A DNA stretch of 64,000 bases from Selenomonadales bacterium 4137-cl (GTDB lineage: Bacteria; Bacillota; Negativicutes; Sporomusales; UBA7701): assembly GCA_032334055.1 (NCBI GenBank), contig JAUOZS010000001.1, forward strand, positions 3,496,001 to 3,560,000, given 5' to 3'. Each line of letters starts with the position of its first letter. The stretch's first letter is position 1. Made by a program: the position numbers and the translations under genes. The notes under the pieces were generated by a model, which searched no databases, had not been told where the DNA came from, and saw only the letters and a list, made by a program, of their open reading frames with translations. Shown piece after piece: positions 43,590 through 52,404 of the stretch.

Positions 43590-43663
43590 ATTGGTCCGAT
43601 AATTATTGTAGCGTCTCGGGCCCAAAATGTCAACAGTACCGGCTCAGGCAATGTTTGTAAGGC

Positions 43664-44893
43664 TCAGGCGGGGCAGGTGCCGGGCAGGATTTCTTCGACG
43701 GTGTCGCCGGCGGCGAAGAGGGTGTGGACGATGTCGGCGTCGAGGCGCCGGGCGGCTGCCATGTCGAGCATGATTTTTTCCACATCGCTGAGCGGCATGC
43801 TGGGCCGGTAGGGGCGGTCTTCACGCAGGGCGGCGTAGACGTCGGCGACGGCGACGATGCGGCAGCCGAGCCGGAGGTTGGCGGGCGGAATACGGAAGGG
43901 GTAGCCGGTGCCGTCGAGGGTTTCGTGGTGGAAGGCGGCCCATTCGGCGATGAGCTCGAAGCCGTCTACCTGGGTGAGGATGCGGTGGGTATAGTAGGCG
44001 TGCTGTTTGATGACGGTGAATTCGCGGGGAGTAAGTTTGCCGGGTTTTTCGAGGATTTGGTTGGGGACGGTGAGTTTGCCGAGGTCGTGGAGAAGGCCGG
44101 CGACGCGCATGATTTTTGTTTCGGTGTCGGAGTAGCCTTTGACGCCGGCGAGGAAGGAAGCGACCGCGGCGACCGTACGGGAGTGCGTGGCGGTGAAACG
44201 GCTGGTGCGGTCGACGATGGTGGCGAAGATTTCGGCGGCGCCGAGGAGGCCGTCGATATTGAGCCGGACCTGGCCGTGGCTCTGGAGGCTATGGAAGAAG
44301 TGGTCGAAGTAATGGGGGGTGGCAAGGTCGAACCAGAAGCTGTCTTTATAGGCAGCCTCGCCGAGGGCTTCGACGAGGTCGGGGTCGAATTGGCTGCCGC
44401 TATGGCGGACGATGGCGGCGAGGATGTCCTCGCGCTGGTCGAGGATGTAGCGACCATCGTTGATGAGCACTTCGAAGGTGTCGGCGAGGTTGATGATGCG
44501 CGCGGCGAGGGGAAGGTCCTTGCCGGCGAGGCCGGAGGGGCTGGAGCCGTCCCAGCGGTCGTGGTGATGGCGGATGGGTTTGGCCAGAGCTTTGAACAGG
44601 GGCGAGTCGACGAGCAGCCGGTAGCCTTCTTCGGCGTGCCAGTAGAGGTCGGTGATGGGTTTATGGCTATAAAGACTGTTTTTTTCGTCCCATCTGGAGG
44701 CTGCCCCGATGTCATGCAGAAGGGCGGCGTAGAGAAGGTTCTGGCGCGGCCCCTGGGCGAGGCCGATCTGGCCGCCGATGCGGTCGGCAACCATGGCGGT
44801 GCGCCAGTGGTGGCGGGAAAGGCCGCCGTCGGTGAGTTCGAGGGCGAGGGAGAAGGCTTTGAGAAGGTTGGTGAGGTAGATATTGAAAATCAA
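43664..44893 (-). CDS. Tandem HD / HD-GYP domain protein
   Basis: 409 aa, soluble. First HD domain (about 25-165): LLYAALLHDIGAASRW and RHHHDRWDGSSPSGL, an HD-GYP-like motif with altered residues. Second (about 225-405): VAGLLHDLGKLTVPN, HAYYTHRIL, FHHETLDGTGYPF, CRIVAVADVYAAL, a good HD-GYP. Such tandem proteins hydrolyse c-di-GMP or cGAMP (V-cGAP-type enzymes have this build). TTG start at 44893 with GGGGTGA upstream. Third c-di-GMP-related enzyme in the window. Confidence 0.85.
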   Translation of the reverse strand: MIFNIYLTNLLKAFSLALELTDGGLSRHHWRTAMVADRIGGQIGLAQGPRQNLLYAALLHDIGAASRWDEKNSLYSHKPITDLYWHAEEGYRLLVDSPLFKALAKPIRHHHDRWDGSSPSGLAGKDLPLAARIINLADTFEVLINDGRYILDQREDILAAIVRHSGSQFDPDLVEALGEAAYKDSFWFDLATPHYFDHFFHSLQSHGQVRLNIDGLLGAAEIFATIVDRTSRFTATHSRTVAAVASFLAGVKGYSDTETKIMRVAGLLHDLGKLTVPNQILEKPGKLTPREFTVIKQHAYYTHRILTQVDGFELIAEWAAFHHETLDGTGYPFRIPPANLRLGCRIVAVADVYAALREDRPYRPSMPLSDVEKIMLDMAAARRLDADIVHTLFAAGDTVEEILPGTCPA

Positions 44894-45103
44894 AGTGTCA
44901 CCCCGTTGCGATTTTATGGCTTTCTTCCAGGCTGTCGATTTTTACTTCGTCGAATTTTGTCATAATACCTGCCGGTTTTTTGAACTATGTTTTTTTTGTC
45001 CCGCCAAAGGGACGTAACGGGCGCTAATCCAGGTTTTTCAACAAGACAAGCGACGGCCGGTCTGCTAAACTGAAGTTAACATAAGTGGGGAGGTGGGGAA
45101 CGG

Positions 45104-45268
45104 GTGACTGTATACGACGTACTTAACAGGATCGACAAAGATTTGGGGGCCTGCGAGGACGCCATCCGCCGTTCTCGCCGCAAGAAGTCGCTTTACGTGC
45201 TGGTGAAGGCGACGGAGCGCAAGCGGGCCCTGGCGGAGATAAAGCAGTATATTCTGGCCAATCACTGA
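45104..45268 (+). CDS. Small basic protein (54 aa), unknown
   Basis: Starts at GTG with GGGGAGGTGGGGAAC upstream: VTVYDVLNRIDKDLGACEDA then a Lys/Arg-rich helix (RRSRRKKSLYVLVKATERKR) and ALAEIKQYILANH. Entirely helical in prediction. A good terminator follows immediately, which supports it as a real gene; the longer minus-strand frame across it has no ribosome binding site. Confidence 0.55.
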   Translation: MTVYDVLNRIDKDLGACEDAIRRSRRKKSLYVLVKATERKRALAEIKQYILANH

Positions 45269-45304
45269 TGCACGGCGGTCGTTTTTCGGCCGCTTTTTCA
45301 CGAC

Positions 45305-45334
45305 AAAGCCTCCCGAGCAGGGAGGCTTTTGTTT
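45305..45334 (+). terminator. Terminator of the 54-residue protein gene
   Basis: AAAGCCTCCC/GGGAGGCTTT, loop GAGCA, followed by TGTTTT. Confidence 0.8.
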
Positions 45335-45335
45335 T

Positions 45336-45446
45336 GCAGATGGGGGCTTATCAACGGTCGCATATCTCCGACGTGAGGGCGTTCAGAGGTCCCCAGATGC
45401 AAGCGCTCTGAGGAGCAACGCCGCAGATGGGGGCTTATCAACGGCC
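45336..45446. repeat. Intergenic repeat, copy A, with internal 22-bp duplication
   Basis: GCAGATGGGGGCTTATCAAC plus GG occurs exactly twice (45336-45357 and 45423-45444). Between them CAGAG...CTCTG can form a hairpin around GCAAGCG. The core GCAAGCGC...GGAGCAACGCCGC...ATCAACGGCCT recurs at 48890-48940 and in weaker form at 57796-57837. Confidence 0.6.
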
Positions 45447-45767
45447 TCACGTGTGGAAGCGGAGGAGGAGGATGGTCGCCATCCCCACTCCCATCGTAAG
45501 CGGGGCGCTGCCCGACCGCCGGGCGACGGCGGCGGCGACAAGGCCGGCGAGGAGGTAGGGGTTGTGCCAGGTTAGGTCGAGGCTGCCGCGGGGGAGGACG
45601 AGGGCGGGGACGATGAGGGCGGTGAGGATGCCGGTGGGTACATGTTTGAGCCAGCGGGAGAGCCAGGCGGGTATGCCGGTGCGGCGAAAGGCGAGCTGGG
45701 CGCCGAAGCGGGTGAGGAAGGTGACGACGGCCATGGCGATGATTATAACGACGATGTCGGTTCTCAT
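45447..45767 (-). CDS. azlD: Branched-chain amino acid export subunit AzlD
   Basis: 106 aa, four membrane helices (IVVIIIAMAVVTFLTRFGAQ; HVPTGILTALIVPALVLP; NPYLLAGLVAAAVARRSGS; LTMGVGMATILLLRF). Small partner of AzlC; together they export branched-chain amino acids such as leucine and isoleucine. ATG at 45765-45767 overlaps the AzlC stop (four bases). Confidence 0.9.
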   Translation of the reverse strand: MRTDIVVIIIAMAVVTFLTRFGAQLAFRRTGIPAWLSRWLKHVPTGILTALIVPALVLPRGSLDLTWHNPYLLAGLVAAAVARRSGSAPLTMGVGMATILLLRFHT

Positions 45768-46471
45768 GCTTTCGCCTCCTTTTCCGGGGAGGGTTCGAGG
45801 AGGCCGCCGACGATGGTGGCGGCGAGGGCGGCGAGGATTATGTACCATTTGCCGGGCAGGCTGAGGGCGGCGGCGACGGCTACGACGGCGGCGGCGAGGC
45901 AGACGGCGAGGCTGGTGCGGGAGTCCAGGCGGGGTATAAGCATGGCGAGGAAGGTGGCGGGCATGGCGAAGTCGAGACCCCAGGCGAGCGGGTCGGGGAT
46001 GTATTCGCCGAGGAGGACGCCGGCGAGGGTGGAGAGGAACCAGGCAAGGTAGGCGGCGGTGTTGGCGCCGAGCTGGTGGCTCTCGCTATAGCCGTGCCTG
46101 GCGACGCGGTCGATGGTGATGGCGTAGGTTTCGTCGACCATGCCGAAGGCAAGGAGGGCCTGGCGGGCGAGGGGCAGGCGGGCGAGGTGGGGGGCAAGCG
46201 AGGCTCCCATGAGGAGATGACGGAGGTTGATGAGCAGGGTGGTGAAGACGATGAGGCTGAAATCGGCCATCCCCATGCCGAGCATGGTTGCGCTGATGAA
46301 TTGGGCGGCGCCGGCGAAGACGAGGAGGGACATGAGGACGGTTTCCAGGGGGGTTAGGCCGACGGTGAGGCCGACGATGCCGAAGGCGACGCCGAAGGGC
46401 ATTACGCCGATGAGGATGGGGAGGGTGTCGAGGACGCCGCGGCGGAAACCGGCGATGGCGGTTGTGTTCAT
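45764..46471 (-). CDS. azlC: Branched-chain amino acid exporter AzlC
   Basis: 235 aa, about six to seven membrane helices. Family patterns: RGVLDTLPILIGVMPFGVAF, FAGAAQFISATMLG, LRHLLMGASLAPHLA, and AFGMVDETYAIT. Works with AzlD. Divergent from a MocR-type regulator with a 117-base gap, which suggests that this regulator controls the pair. Confidence 0.93.
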   Translation of the reverse strand: MNTTAIAGFRRGVLDTLPILIGVMPFGVAFGIVGLTVGLTPLETVLMSLLVFAGAAQFISATMLGMGMADFSLIVFTTLLINLRHLLMGASLAPHLARLPLARQALLAFGMVDETYAITIDRVARHGYSESHQLGANTAAYLAWFLSTLAGVLLGEYIPDPLAWGLDFAMPATFLAMLIPRLDSRTSLAVCLAAAVVAVAAALSLPGKWYIILAALAATIVGGLLEPSPEKEAKA

Positions 46472-46588
46472 GGGGGTTCAACTCCTGGTCGGGTATTTTC
46501 TTTTATGATACCTGGCAGGAATTAACCGGTAAATATCCAATTTTCTTTTTTAAGCGATAATTGGCTATTATGCAGGAGGTTTTGAGCA

Positions 46589-48091
46589 ATGGATATATCC
46601 ATTGATTTGACGACCGCGAGCGCCGGGCCGGAGCCGATGTATGAGCAGATCGCCGCCCGGATAGCCGCCCAGATCAAGAGCCAGGCGCTGCCGCCGGGAT
46701 CGAAGCTGCCGCCGGAGCGCCAGTTGGCGGAACGGTGCGGGGTGAGCCGGACGACGGCGATCAATGCGTACCGCCGCCTGGAGGAGCTGGGGCTGGTGCG
46801 GACGCGGGTGGGCAGCGGCACGTACGTGGCGGAGGGCTCGGGCGAGGCGGCGGTGCTGCCTATGCCGTGGCATCAGCTGCTGGTGCCGGCGTGGCAGAGC
46901 CCGGTGTCGGGCATTATCCGCGATCTGGTGGCGATGGATGCGGCGGCCGGGGTGTCGATGGCGACCGGCATGCCCGACCCCGGCCTTTATCCGTGGGCGG
47001 CTTTTCAGGGCCTGCTGGGACAGGGAAGCCTGGCGATGAAAGATCTCGGCCATATCGCGACCGAGGGCTACGGGCCGCTGCGGGAGGCGCTGGCCGCGCG
47101 CCACACGGCGGCGGGGGTGCCGGCGAAGGCGGAGAACGTGGCGGTGGTGGCGGGGGCTCAGCAGGGGCTTTACCTGCTGGCGAAGGTGTTTTTGAATCCG
47201 GGGGATTATGTGATCGTGGAGGCGCCAACTTATATGGGGGCGCTGCAGATTTTCCAGTCGGCGGGGGCCAGGCTGCTGACGCTGCCGGCGCCGGGCCCGC
47301 TGCAGCTCGATCTGCTGGAGGATTACCTCATCCGCTACCGGCCGAAGCTGCTGTATGTGCTGCCTACATATCAGAACCCCACCGGCCGGGTGATGACGCA
47401 GCCGGAGCGGCAGGCGCTGCTGACGCTGGCGGCCCGCCACCGCCTGGCGGTGATCGAGGACGATCCGTACAGCGATCTTTTCTACGACCGGGAGCCGCCG
47501 CCGCCGCTGAAGGCGCTCGACCAACACGGCGGGGTGATTTACCTGCGCACTTTTTCGAAGACGGTTTTCCCGGGGCTGCGCGTGGGCTGGGTGGTGGCCC
47601 CGGAGGCGGTGATCCACCGCCTGGCGCTGGAAAAGCAGTACGTTGACCTGCACAGCAACAATCTCGCGCAATGGCTGCTGTACAAGTTTGTCGCGTCGGG
47701 GGGGCTGGACAGGCATCTGACGGCGGTCCGGCGGGAGTACCGCCAGCGGCGGGATGCGATGGCCCAGGCGCTCAGGCGGTTCGCCGGCGGACGGCTGAGC
47801 TACGCGGTGCCGGACGGGGGCTTTTATTTCTGGTGCCGGCTGACCGCTCCAGGGCTGACGACCAGGGCGCTGCTGACGGAGGCGGGCCGCCAGGGGGTGA
47901 GTTTCGTGCCGGGAGACGCTTTTTATCCGGGAACGGAAGGAGAACGGGAGTTTCGCGTGTGTTTCGCGACCAACGGGGCCGCGGAGCTGCAGGAGGGCGT
48001 CAAGCGGCTGACGCGGGCCGCGGCCCAGGCGGAGAAGGGGAGCGTGCAGGCGCCGCGTGCGCCTGCCGCGCCCCTGCCGCCGATAATCTGA
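46589..48091 (+). CDS. MocR-type regulator (GntR HTH fused to aminotransferase)
   Basis: 500 aa. Residues about 15-80 are a GntR winged helix (YEQIAARIAAQIKSQ, LPPERQLAERCGVSRTTAIN, LGLVRTRVGSGTYV). Residues about 110-480 are a class I aminotransferase fold with AGAQQGLYLLAKVF, TYQNPTGRVMTQPERQALL and the PLP lysine in RTFSKTVFPGLRVGW (about 322). MocR regulators use PLP or an amino acid adduct as signal. Divergent from azlCD; control of amino acid export is the likely job. Ribosome binding site CAGGAGG. Confidence 0.9.
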   Translation: MDISIDLTTASAGPEPMYEQIAARIAAQIKSQALPPGSKLPPERQLAERCGVSRTTAINAYRRLEELGLVRTRVGSGTYVAEGSGEAAVLPMPWHQLLVPAWQSPVSGIIRDLVAMDAAAGVSMATGMPDPGLYPWAAFQGLLGQGSLAMKDLGHIATEGYGPLREALAARHTAAGVPAKAENVAVVAGAQQGLYLLAKVFLNPGDYVIVEAPTYMGALQIFQSAGARLLTLPAPGPLQLDLLEDYLIRYRPKLLYVLPTYQNPTGRVMTQPERQALLTLAARHRLAVIEDDPYSDLFYDREPPPPLKALDQHGGVIYLRTFSKTVFPGLRVGWVVAPEAVIHRLALEKQYVDLHSNNLAQWLLYKFVASGGLDRHLTAVRREYRQRRDAMAQALRRFAGGRLSYAVPDGGFYFWCRLTAPGLTTRALLTEAGRQGVSFVPGDAFYPGTEGEREFRVCFATNGAAELQEGVKRLTRAAAQAEKGSVQAPRAPAAPLPPII

Positions 48092-48140
48092 GGAGACGAG
48101 TCTTCTAACTTGGCTGCCATTATAGATAAAAGAACAATAA

Positions 48141-48176
48141 AAGAGCACTACTCTTTGTATCAAGAGTAGTGCTCTT
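48141..48176 (-). terminator. 15-bp stem terminator
   Basis: AAGAGCACTACTCTT/AAGAGTAGTGCTCTT, loop TGTATC; the minus strand continues TTATTGTTCTTTT. Serves the exported-protein gene at 48188. Confidence 0.75.
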
Positions 48177-48187
48177 CCACCGATTAT

Positions 48188-48639
48188 CTAAGGGGCAGGA
48201 TATATGCGAATAAAAGACATGGCGGGAGAATCGGCGTTGTTGCCGTCAAAAAGTAATATAGTGGGCGACAGCAGCTTCCAAACTCCTTGGCACCAGGGGC
48301 GGAAAGTTCCGTCGCCCCTAAAACAAAAACTATATTGGGTTTTATGCAGCCAAACATATACTGCGCCGGCCTTTTTTTCGTTAAACTCAATACCGAGGTA
48401 GTCACTATTTTTATATTTTGGATTTTCGCCTAAAGCTGTTTTGGCTATCGCTATTGTAACGTCGTTGTCAAGAACCCAAATACCCTCGACCGGGTCGAGC
48501 GTTCTCCCGGCAAATAGTTTGTCAATGGCTTGCTGTTGACTGCCAATATCGCCAAAAGGTTTATATGGCGCCGCCCAACATGTACCCGACAATATGAATA
48601 TGAAAATAACAACAAGGGTTAAAATAAGATTTTTTTCAT
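48188..48639 (-). pseudogene. Exported protein with frameshift in a poly-A tract (possibly phase-variable)
   Basis: The ATG at 48637-48639 has a perfect ribosome binding site (GGGAGGG, six bases) but after seven A residues (48630-48636) the frame ends in TAA. In the next frame, without a start, runs KKNLILTLVVIFIFILSGTC, a good signal peptide, and then the rest to 48188 (AAPYKPFGDIGSQQQAIDKL ... FIRIYPAP). One extra A would restore a 150-residue exported protein. The mature domain is not recognised; AT-rich. Either the tract varies, the gene is broken, or a base is missing in the sequence. Confidence 0.6.
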
Positions 48640-48735
48640 AATTATCCCTCCCGAATTAATTTCATTATATTTATTCCATAAATTTAAAAATATCCCTTTT
48701 TAAAGAAAACGCCATTTGACAAGTACCCCTTACTG

Positions 48736-48940
48736 TTCCTCAATTGTCCTTCCCGAACCGTGCGCAGGCCGTTCAGGGCGCCGTAGGCAAGGCGCCCCGA
48801 GGACGTGCAGCGACGACGGCCCCGGATGGGCCTAGTGCCGGGCGCGCCATGGATGGCGTAGCGCCCGGCCGCGTACATGCAGTACGCTAGCAAGCGCCCG
48901 CAGGAGCAACGCCGCCTACGGGGTCATCAACGGCCTGCCC
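48736..48940. repeat. Intergenic repeat, copy B, GC-rich
   Basis: 48640-48735 is AT-rich and empty. 48736-48940 is GC-rich with several inverted repeats (GGGCGCC...GGCGCCC, GCCGGGCGC...GCGCCCGGC). The 3' part GCAAGCGCCCGCAGGAGCAA CGCCGC with GTCATCAACGGCCTG matches the core of copy A. An open minus frame here is not a gene. Confidence 0.45.
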
Positions 48941-48949
48941 CCGAACAAA

Positions 48950-48978
48950 AATAACCGCTGGCGATCTCGCCAGCGGTT
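48950..48978 (-). terminator. Intrinsic terminator of serC
   Basis: AACCGCTGGCG/CGCCAGCGGTT, four-base loop, followed by ATTTTTG on the minus strand. Confidence 0.8.
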
Positions 48979-48981
48979 CTT

Positions 48982-50067
48982 TTAGCCGTTAGATTTTTGG
49001 AAGTCGATCATGAATTGGGCGAGCGCCCGGCACGCCTCCACCGGCACGGCGTTGTAGGCCGAGGCGCGGCAGCCGCCGACCGAGCGGTGGCCGGCGAGGC
49101 CGACGAAGCCCGCTTTTTTGGCTTCGTCGAGGAATTTTTTCTCAAGGTCCTCGCTGCCGAGGCGGAAGGTGATGTTCATGAGTGAGCGGCTGTCCTGCTG
49201 GGCGTGGCCGCGGTAGAAGCCGCCGCTCTTGTCGATGGCGTCGTAGATGAGGCCGGCTTTGTCTTTGTTGCGTTTGTGGATGGCGTCGACGCCGCCCTGT
49301 TCCTTGATCCAGGCGAGGACGAGGCCGACGAGGTAGATGCCGAAGGTGGGCGGGGTGTTGTAGAGGGAGTTGTCCTTGGCGTGGGTGGCGTAGCGGAGCA
49401 TGGTGGGAACGCCGGCGTTGGCCTGTTCGAGAAGGCCGCGGCGGACGATGGCGACGGTGACGCCGGCCGGGCCGAGGTTTTTCTGAGCGCCGGCGTAGAT
49501 GAGGGCGAATTTGCTGACCTCGACCGGCCGGGCGAGGATGTCGCTGGACATGTCGGCGATGAGGGGCACGGCGCCGGTGTCGGGGAAGGCGTGCCACTCG
49601 GTGCCGAAGATGGTGTTGTTTGAGGTGAGGTGGATGTATGCGCTGTCGGGAGCGTAGCTGAGGTCGCCGGCGGCGGGGACGCGGCGGTAGTTTTCGCTTT
49701 TGGTGCCGGCGGCTTCGAAGACTTCGCCGAACTGCTTGGCTTCGGCATAGGCTTTCTCGGCCCAGGAGCCGGTGAGGATGTAGCCGGCTTTGCGGCCGGA
49801 CGGGAGGAAGTTCATCGGCACCATGGCGAACTGGAGGCTGGCGCCGCCCTGCAGGAAGAGGATGTCGTAGTCGGCGGGGATGGCCATGAGTTCTCTTAGG
49901 AGGCTGACGGCCTCGTTGTGGACGGCTTCGTAGTCTTTGCCGCGATGGCTCATTTCCATTATGGACATGCCGGTGCCACGGAAGTCGACCAGTTCGGCCT
50001 GGGCCTTCTGGAGTACCGGCAGGGGCAGGGCCGACGGGCCGGCGTTGAAGTTATAGGCTCGGTTCAT
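48982..50067 (-). CDS. serC: Phosphoserine aminotransferase
   Basis: 361 aa. Class V aminotransferase: NFNAGPSALPLPVLQKAQAE at the N-terminus, MEMSHRGKDYEAVHNEA, FLQGGASLQFAMVPMNFL, PLIADMSSDILARPV, the PLP lysine in YAGAQKNLGPAGVTVAI (about 196), and GGCRASAYNAVP near the end. Makes phosphoserine from phosphohydroxypyruvate (serine pathway) and acts in PLP synthesis. Single gene, serA not adjacent in the window. A perfect palindrome lies in the promoter region. Confidence 0.95.
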   Translation of the reverse strand: MNRAYNFNAGPSALPLPVLQKAQAELVDFRGTGMSIMEMSHRGKDYEAVHNEAVSLLRELMAIPADYDILFLQGGASLQFAMVPMNFLPSGRKAGYILTGSWAEKAYAEAKQFGEVFEAAGTKSENYRRVPAAGDLSYAPDSAYIHLTSNNTIFGTEWHAFPDTGAVPLIADMSSDILARPVEVSKFALIYAGAQKNLGPAGVTVAIVRRGLLEQANAGVPTMLRYATHAKDNSLYNTPPTFGIYLVGLVLAWIKEQGGVDAIHKRNKDKAGLIYDAIDKSGGFYRGHAQQDSRSLMNITFRLGSEDLEKKFLDEAKKAGFVGLAGHRSVGGCRASAYNAVPVEACRALAQFMIDFQKSNG

Positions 50068-50095
50068 GTGAGGGTCCCCCTTGTGCTGTATTCAC

Positions 50096-50110
50096 TATGT
50101 AAATTACATA
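50096..50110. promoter_or_regulatory. 15-bp palindrome in the serC promoter region
   Basis: TATGTAA-A-TTACATA, perfect 7-bp arms. On the minus strand it lies close to a TACAAT-like -10 (50111-50119 area), 28 bases before the serC start. Possible operator. Confidence 0.45.
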
Positions 50111-50380
50111 TATTGTAGAATATTTTACCTCCCGAAGGGCGTTACGTCAAATTTGTTTGCGGTTTTGCCGCAAAAGGCGTCTGGGCTTAACAGGATTTTG
50201 TCTGCGGGTGTCGAATGGATATTGTTATTTTAGGCCACCAGATTGTTTTTCTGATGGACTTGGTTTCCGCCTGTAACGCCCCGGGAAAGGGCTGGCGCGC
50301 AAACCAGGTTTTCTTCATTGGTGCGGTCGGAACCGGTTTTAAATTGTTATTCTTATTTAGTGATTAGGTGGGGAAGGACA
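50111..50380. other. Divergent intergenic region of serC and the hydrogenase operon
   Basis: No gene. Contains the serC -10 region and, on the plus strand, the unidentified hydrogenase promoter. A weak hairpin CCACCAGA/TCTGATGG lies at about 50235-50258. I see no sigma-54 -24/-12 element and no FhlA-type site that I can defend. Confidence 0.35.
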
Positions 50381-52399
50381 ATGGAGTTCGTTTATTTGTA
50401 TGCGGCGATGGCGACTGCTTTCGTCGCGGCGACGGCAGGAGCGCTCAGCCTTAGGGCGCGCCCGGAGGCGGCCAACCGGCTGGCTCACGGCCTGTCGGCG
50501 CTCGGCTCGCTGCTCGCCCTGGCGGGGGCGGCTTTCGTTTTTTCCGCCGGGCCGCAGGAGTTCACGCTGACGGGTGATACGCTGTTCGGACCGGTGGCGG
50601 TACGGGTCGATTACCTGTCCGCTTTTTTCCTGGCGGTGATCGGCGCGGTGGGCGCGGCGGCGAGCGTTTACGCAATCGCTTACAGCCGTGAGTATTATGG
50701 GCGCCGGCTGGGGGCGATGGCGGCGCTGTACGCCGCTTTCCTGCTGTCGATGCTGGCGGTGGTGACGGTCAGCCATGTGGTGGCGTTTATTGTGGCCTGG
50801 GAGCTGATGACGGTGACGTCTTTCCTGCTGGTGGCCCACGAGCGGGAAAAGGCGGCGAGCAGGCGGGCGGCGTACGTTTATTTCGTGATGACCCATATCG
50901 GCACGGCGTTTATAATGGCGGCTTTCCTGCTGCTCGTACCTCCGACCGGCAGCATGGCGTTCGCCGACTTAAGCGCGCCGACTGGCTGGCTGCGCGACGC
51001 GGCGTTCCTGTGCGCGCTGGTCGGCTTCGGGACGAAGGCGGGGATTATTCCTCTGCACGTTTGGCTGCCGGAGGCTCACCCGGCGGCGCCGACCCATGTG
51101 TCGGCGGTGATGTCGGGGGTAATGATCAAGACGGCTATTTACGGGCTGGCCCGTTTTTATCTGGAGTTCCTCGGCACGGGCCCGCTGTGGTGGGGGGCGG
51201 CGGTGCTGGCCGTGGCGGCGCTGTCGTCGGTGCTGGGCGTGCTGTACGCGCTGATGCAGCATGATGTGAAGCGCCTGCTGGCCTACTCCAGCGTTGAGAA
51301 TATCGGCATTATTCTGCTGGGAATGGGCGGCGGGATGGCGTTCACGAGCGCGGGTCTGCCGGGACTGGCCGGCCTGGCGTGGGCGGCGGCGCTTTTCCAT
51401 GTACTCAACCACGCGGTTTTCAAGTCGCTGCTGTTTATGGGGGCGGGGGCGGTGCTGCAGGCGACCCATACCCGCGATATCGAGCATCTCGGCGGACTGA
51501 TCCGCTTTATGCCCTATACGGCCGCCTTTTTTCTGGCGGGCGCGGTGGCGATTTCCGGCCTGCCGCCCCTCAACGGGTTCGTGAGCGAATGGCTGACCTT
51601 CCAGGCGCTGTTCGCCCTGCCGGCGGCGCTGGCGGGGCTGACGGGCAAGCTGACGGCGGCGGTGCTGGTTAGCCTGCTGGGACTGACGGGCGCGCTGGCG
51701 GCGGCGTGTTTCGTGAAGGTGTTCGCGATGATTTTCCTCGCCAAGCCCCGCAGCGCGCATGCGGCGGAGGCGCAGGAGGCGTCCGGGCTGATGCTGGCGC
51801 CGATGGGGTTCCTGGCGGCGGCGTGCCTGGCGCTGGGGGTGCTGCCGGTGCCGCTGCTGGGCTTGCTGACGCGGACGGTGGCCCCGTTCCTGGGCGAGGC
51901 GCCGGCGACTACGCTGGCGACGGGCGACTGGTACGCGATGGGCTTTAAGGCGGCGGCGACTACGGGGACGATGTCGCCGGCGGCGCTGGCGGGCTTGCTG
52001 CTGGCCGGAGCGGCGGCGGCGTTCGCCGGCTATCGTCTGTACGGCCGGGCAGGCCGTACCGCGGGCGAGACGTGGACGTGCGGCATCGTGCCGACCGCGA
52101 GGATGGAGTATACGGCGACGGGGTTCGCCGAGCCGATCCGGCGGGCGTTCCGGGCGGTGCTGCTGCCGAAGCCGGATGTGGTGGTGGAACGGGATCCGCA
52201 CCGTTATTTTGGCCGGCGGATGGTTTTCCATGTGAAGATAACGTATGTTCTCAGCGAGCTGGTGTACCGCCCCGTAAACCGGGGCGCGGTCGCCCTGGCG
52301 CGTTATATGAAGCGTCTCCAGACCGGGAGTGTGCAGCTTTATGTCGGCTATATCATGGCTGTGACGATTGTCGTGCTGGTCTGGAGCATAAGGTGGTGA
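50381..52399 (+). CDS. hyfB: Hydrogenase-4-type antiporter-like membrane subunit (HyfB/HycC, NuoL-like)
   Basis: 672 aa, about 16 membrane helices. Carries the proton-pumping antiporter fold: VRVDYLSAFFLAVIGAVGAA, SHVVAFIVAWELMTVTSFLL (conserved Glu), GFGTKAGIIPLHVWLPEAHP (Lys and Pro motif), HDVKRLLAYSSVENIGIILL. The C-terminus has a soluble tail typical of HyfB/HycC. ATG 50381 has GGTGGGGAAGG upstream; the longer frame from 50318 is not conserved. First gene of the six-gene hydrogenase operon. Probably translocates ions while electrons flow to protons. Confidence 0.92.
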   Translation: MEFVYLYAAMATAFVAATAGALSLRARPEAANRLAHGLSALGSLLALAGAAFVFSAGPQEFTLTGDTLFGPVAVRVDYLSAFFLAVIGAVGAAASVYAIAYSREYYGRRLGAMAALYAAFLLSMLAVVTVSHVVAFIVAWELMTVTSFLLVAHEREKAASRRAAYVYFVMTHIGTAFIMAAFLLLVPPTGSMAFADLSAPTGWLRDAAFLCALVGFGTKAGIIPLHVWLPEAHPAAPTHVSAVMSGVMIKTAIYGLARFYLEFLGTGPLWWGAAVLAVAALSSVLGVLYALMQHDVKRLLAYSSVENIGIILLGMGGGMAFTSAGLPGLAGLAWAAALFHVLNHAVFKSLLFMGAGAVLQATHTRDIEHLGGLIRFMPYTAAFFLAGAVAISGLPPLNGFVSEWLTFQALFALPAALAGLTGKLTAAVLVSLLGLTGALAAACFVKVFAMIFLAKPRSAHAAEAQEASGLMLAPMGFLAAACLALGVLPVPLLGLLTRTVAPFLGEAPATTLATGDWYAMGFKAAATTGTMSPAALAGLLLAGAAAAFAGYRLYGRAGRTAGETWTCGIVPTARMEYTATGFAEPIRRAFRAVLLPKPDVVVERDPHRYFGRRMVFHVKITYVLSELVYRPVNRGAVALARYMKRLQTGSVQLYVGYIMAVTIVVLVWSIRW

Positions 52400-52404
52400 G
52401 CGCG

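Noticed and set aside
44894..45103. c-di-GMP riboswitch near the HD-GYP gene
   Set aside because: The conserved core sequences of the known c-di-GMP riboswitch classes are not present.
45336..45446. Possible CRISPR array because of repeated 22-bp units
   Set aside because: Only two exact units, 65 bases apart, no further repeats and no cas genes.
48684..48893. Small minus-strand frame in repeat copy B
   Set aside because: Falls in a hairpin-rich intergenic repeat without a usable ribosome binding site.
50100..50380. Sigma-54 promoter for the hydrogenase operon
   Set aside because: No GG-N10-GC element with acceptable flanks was found.
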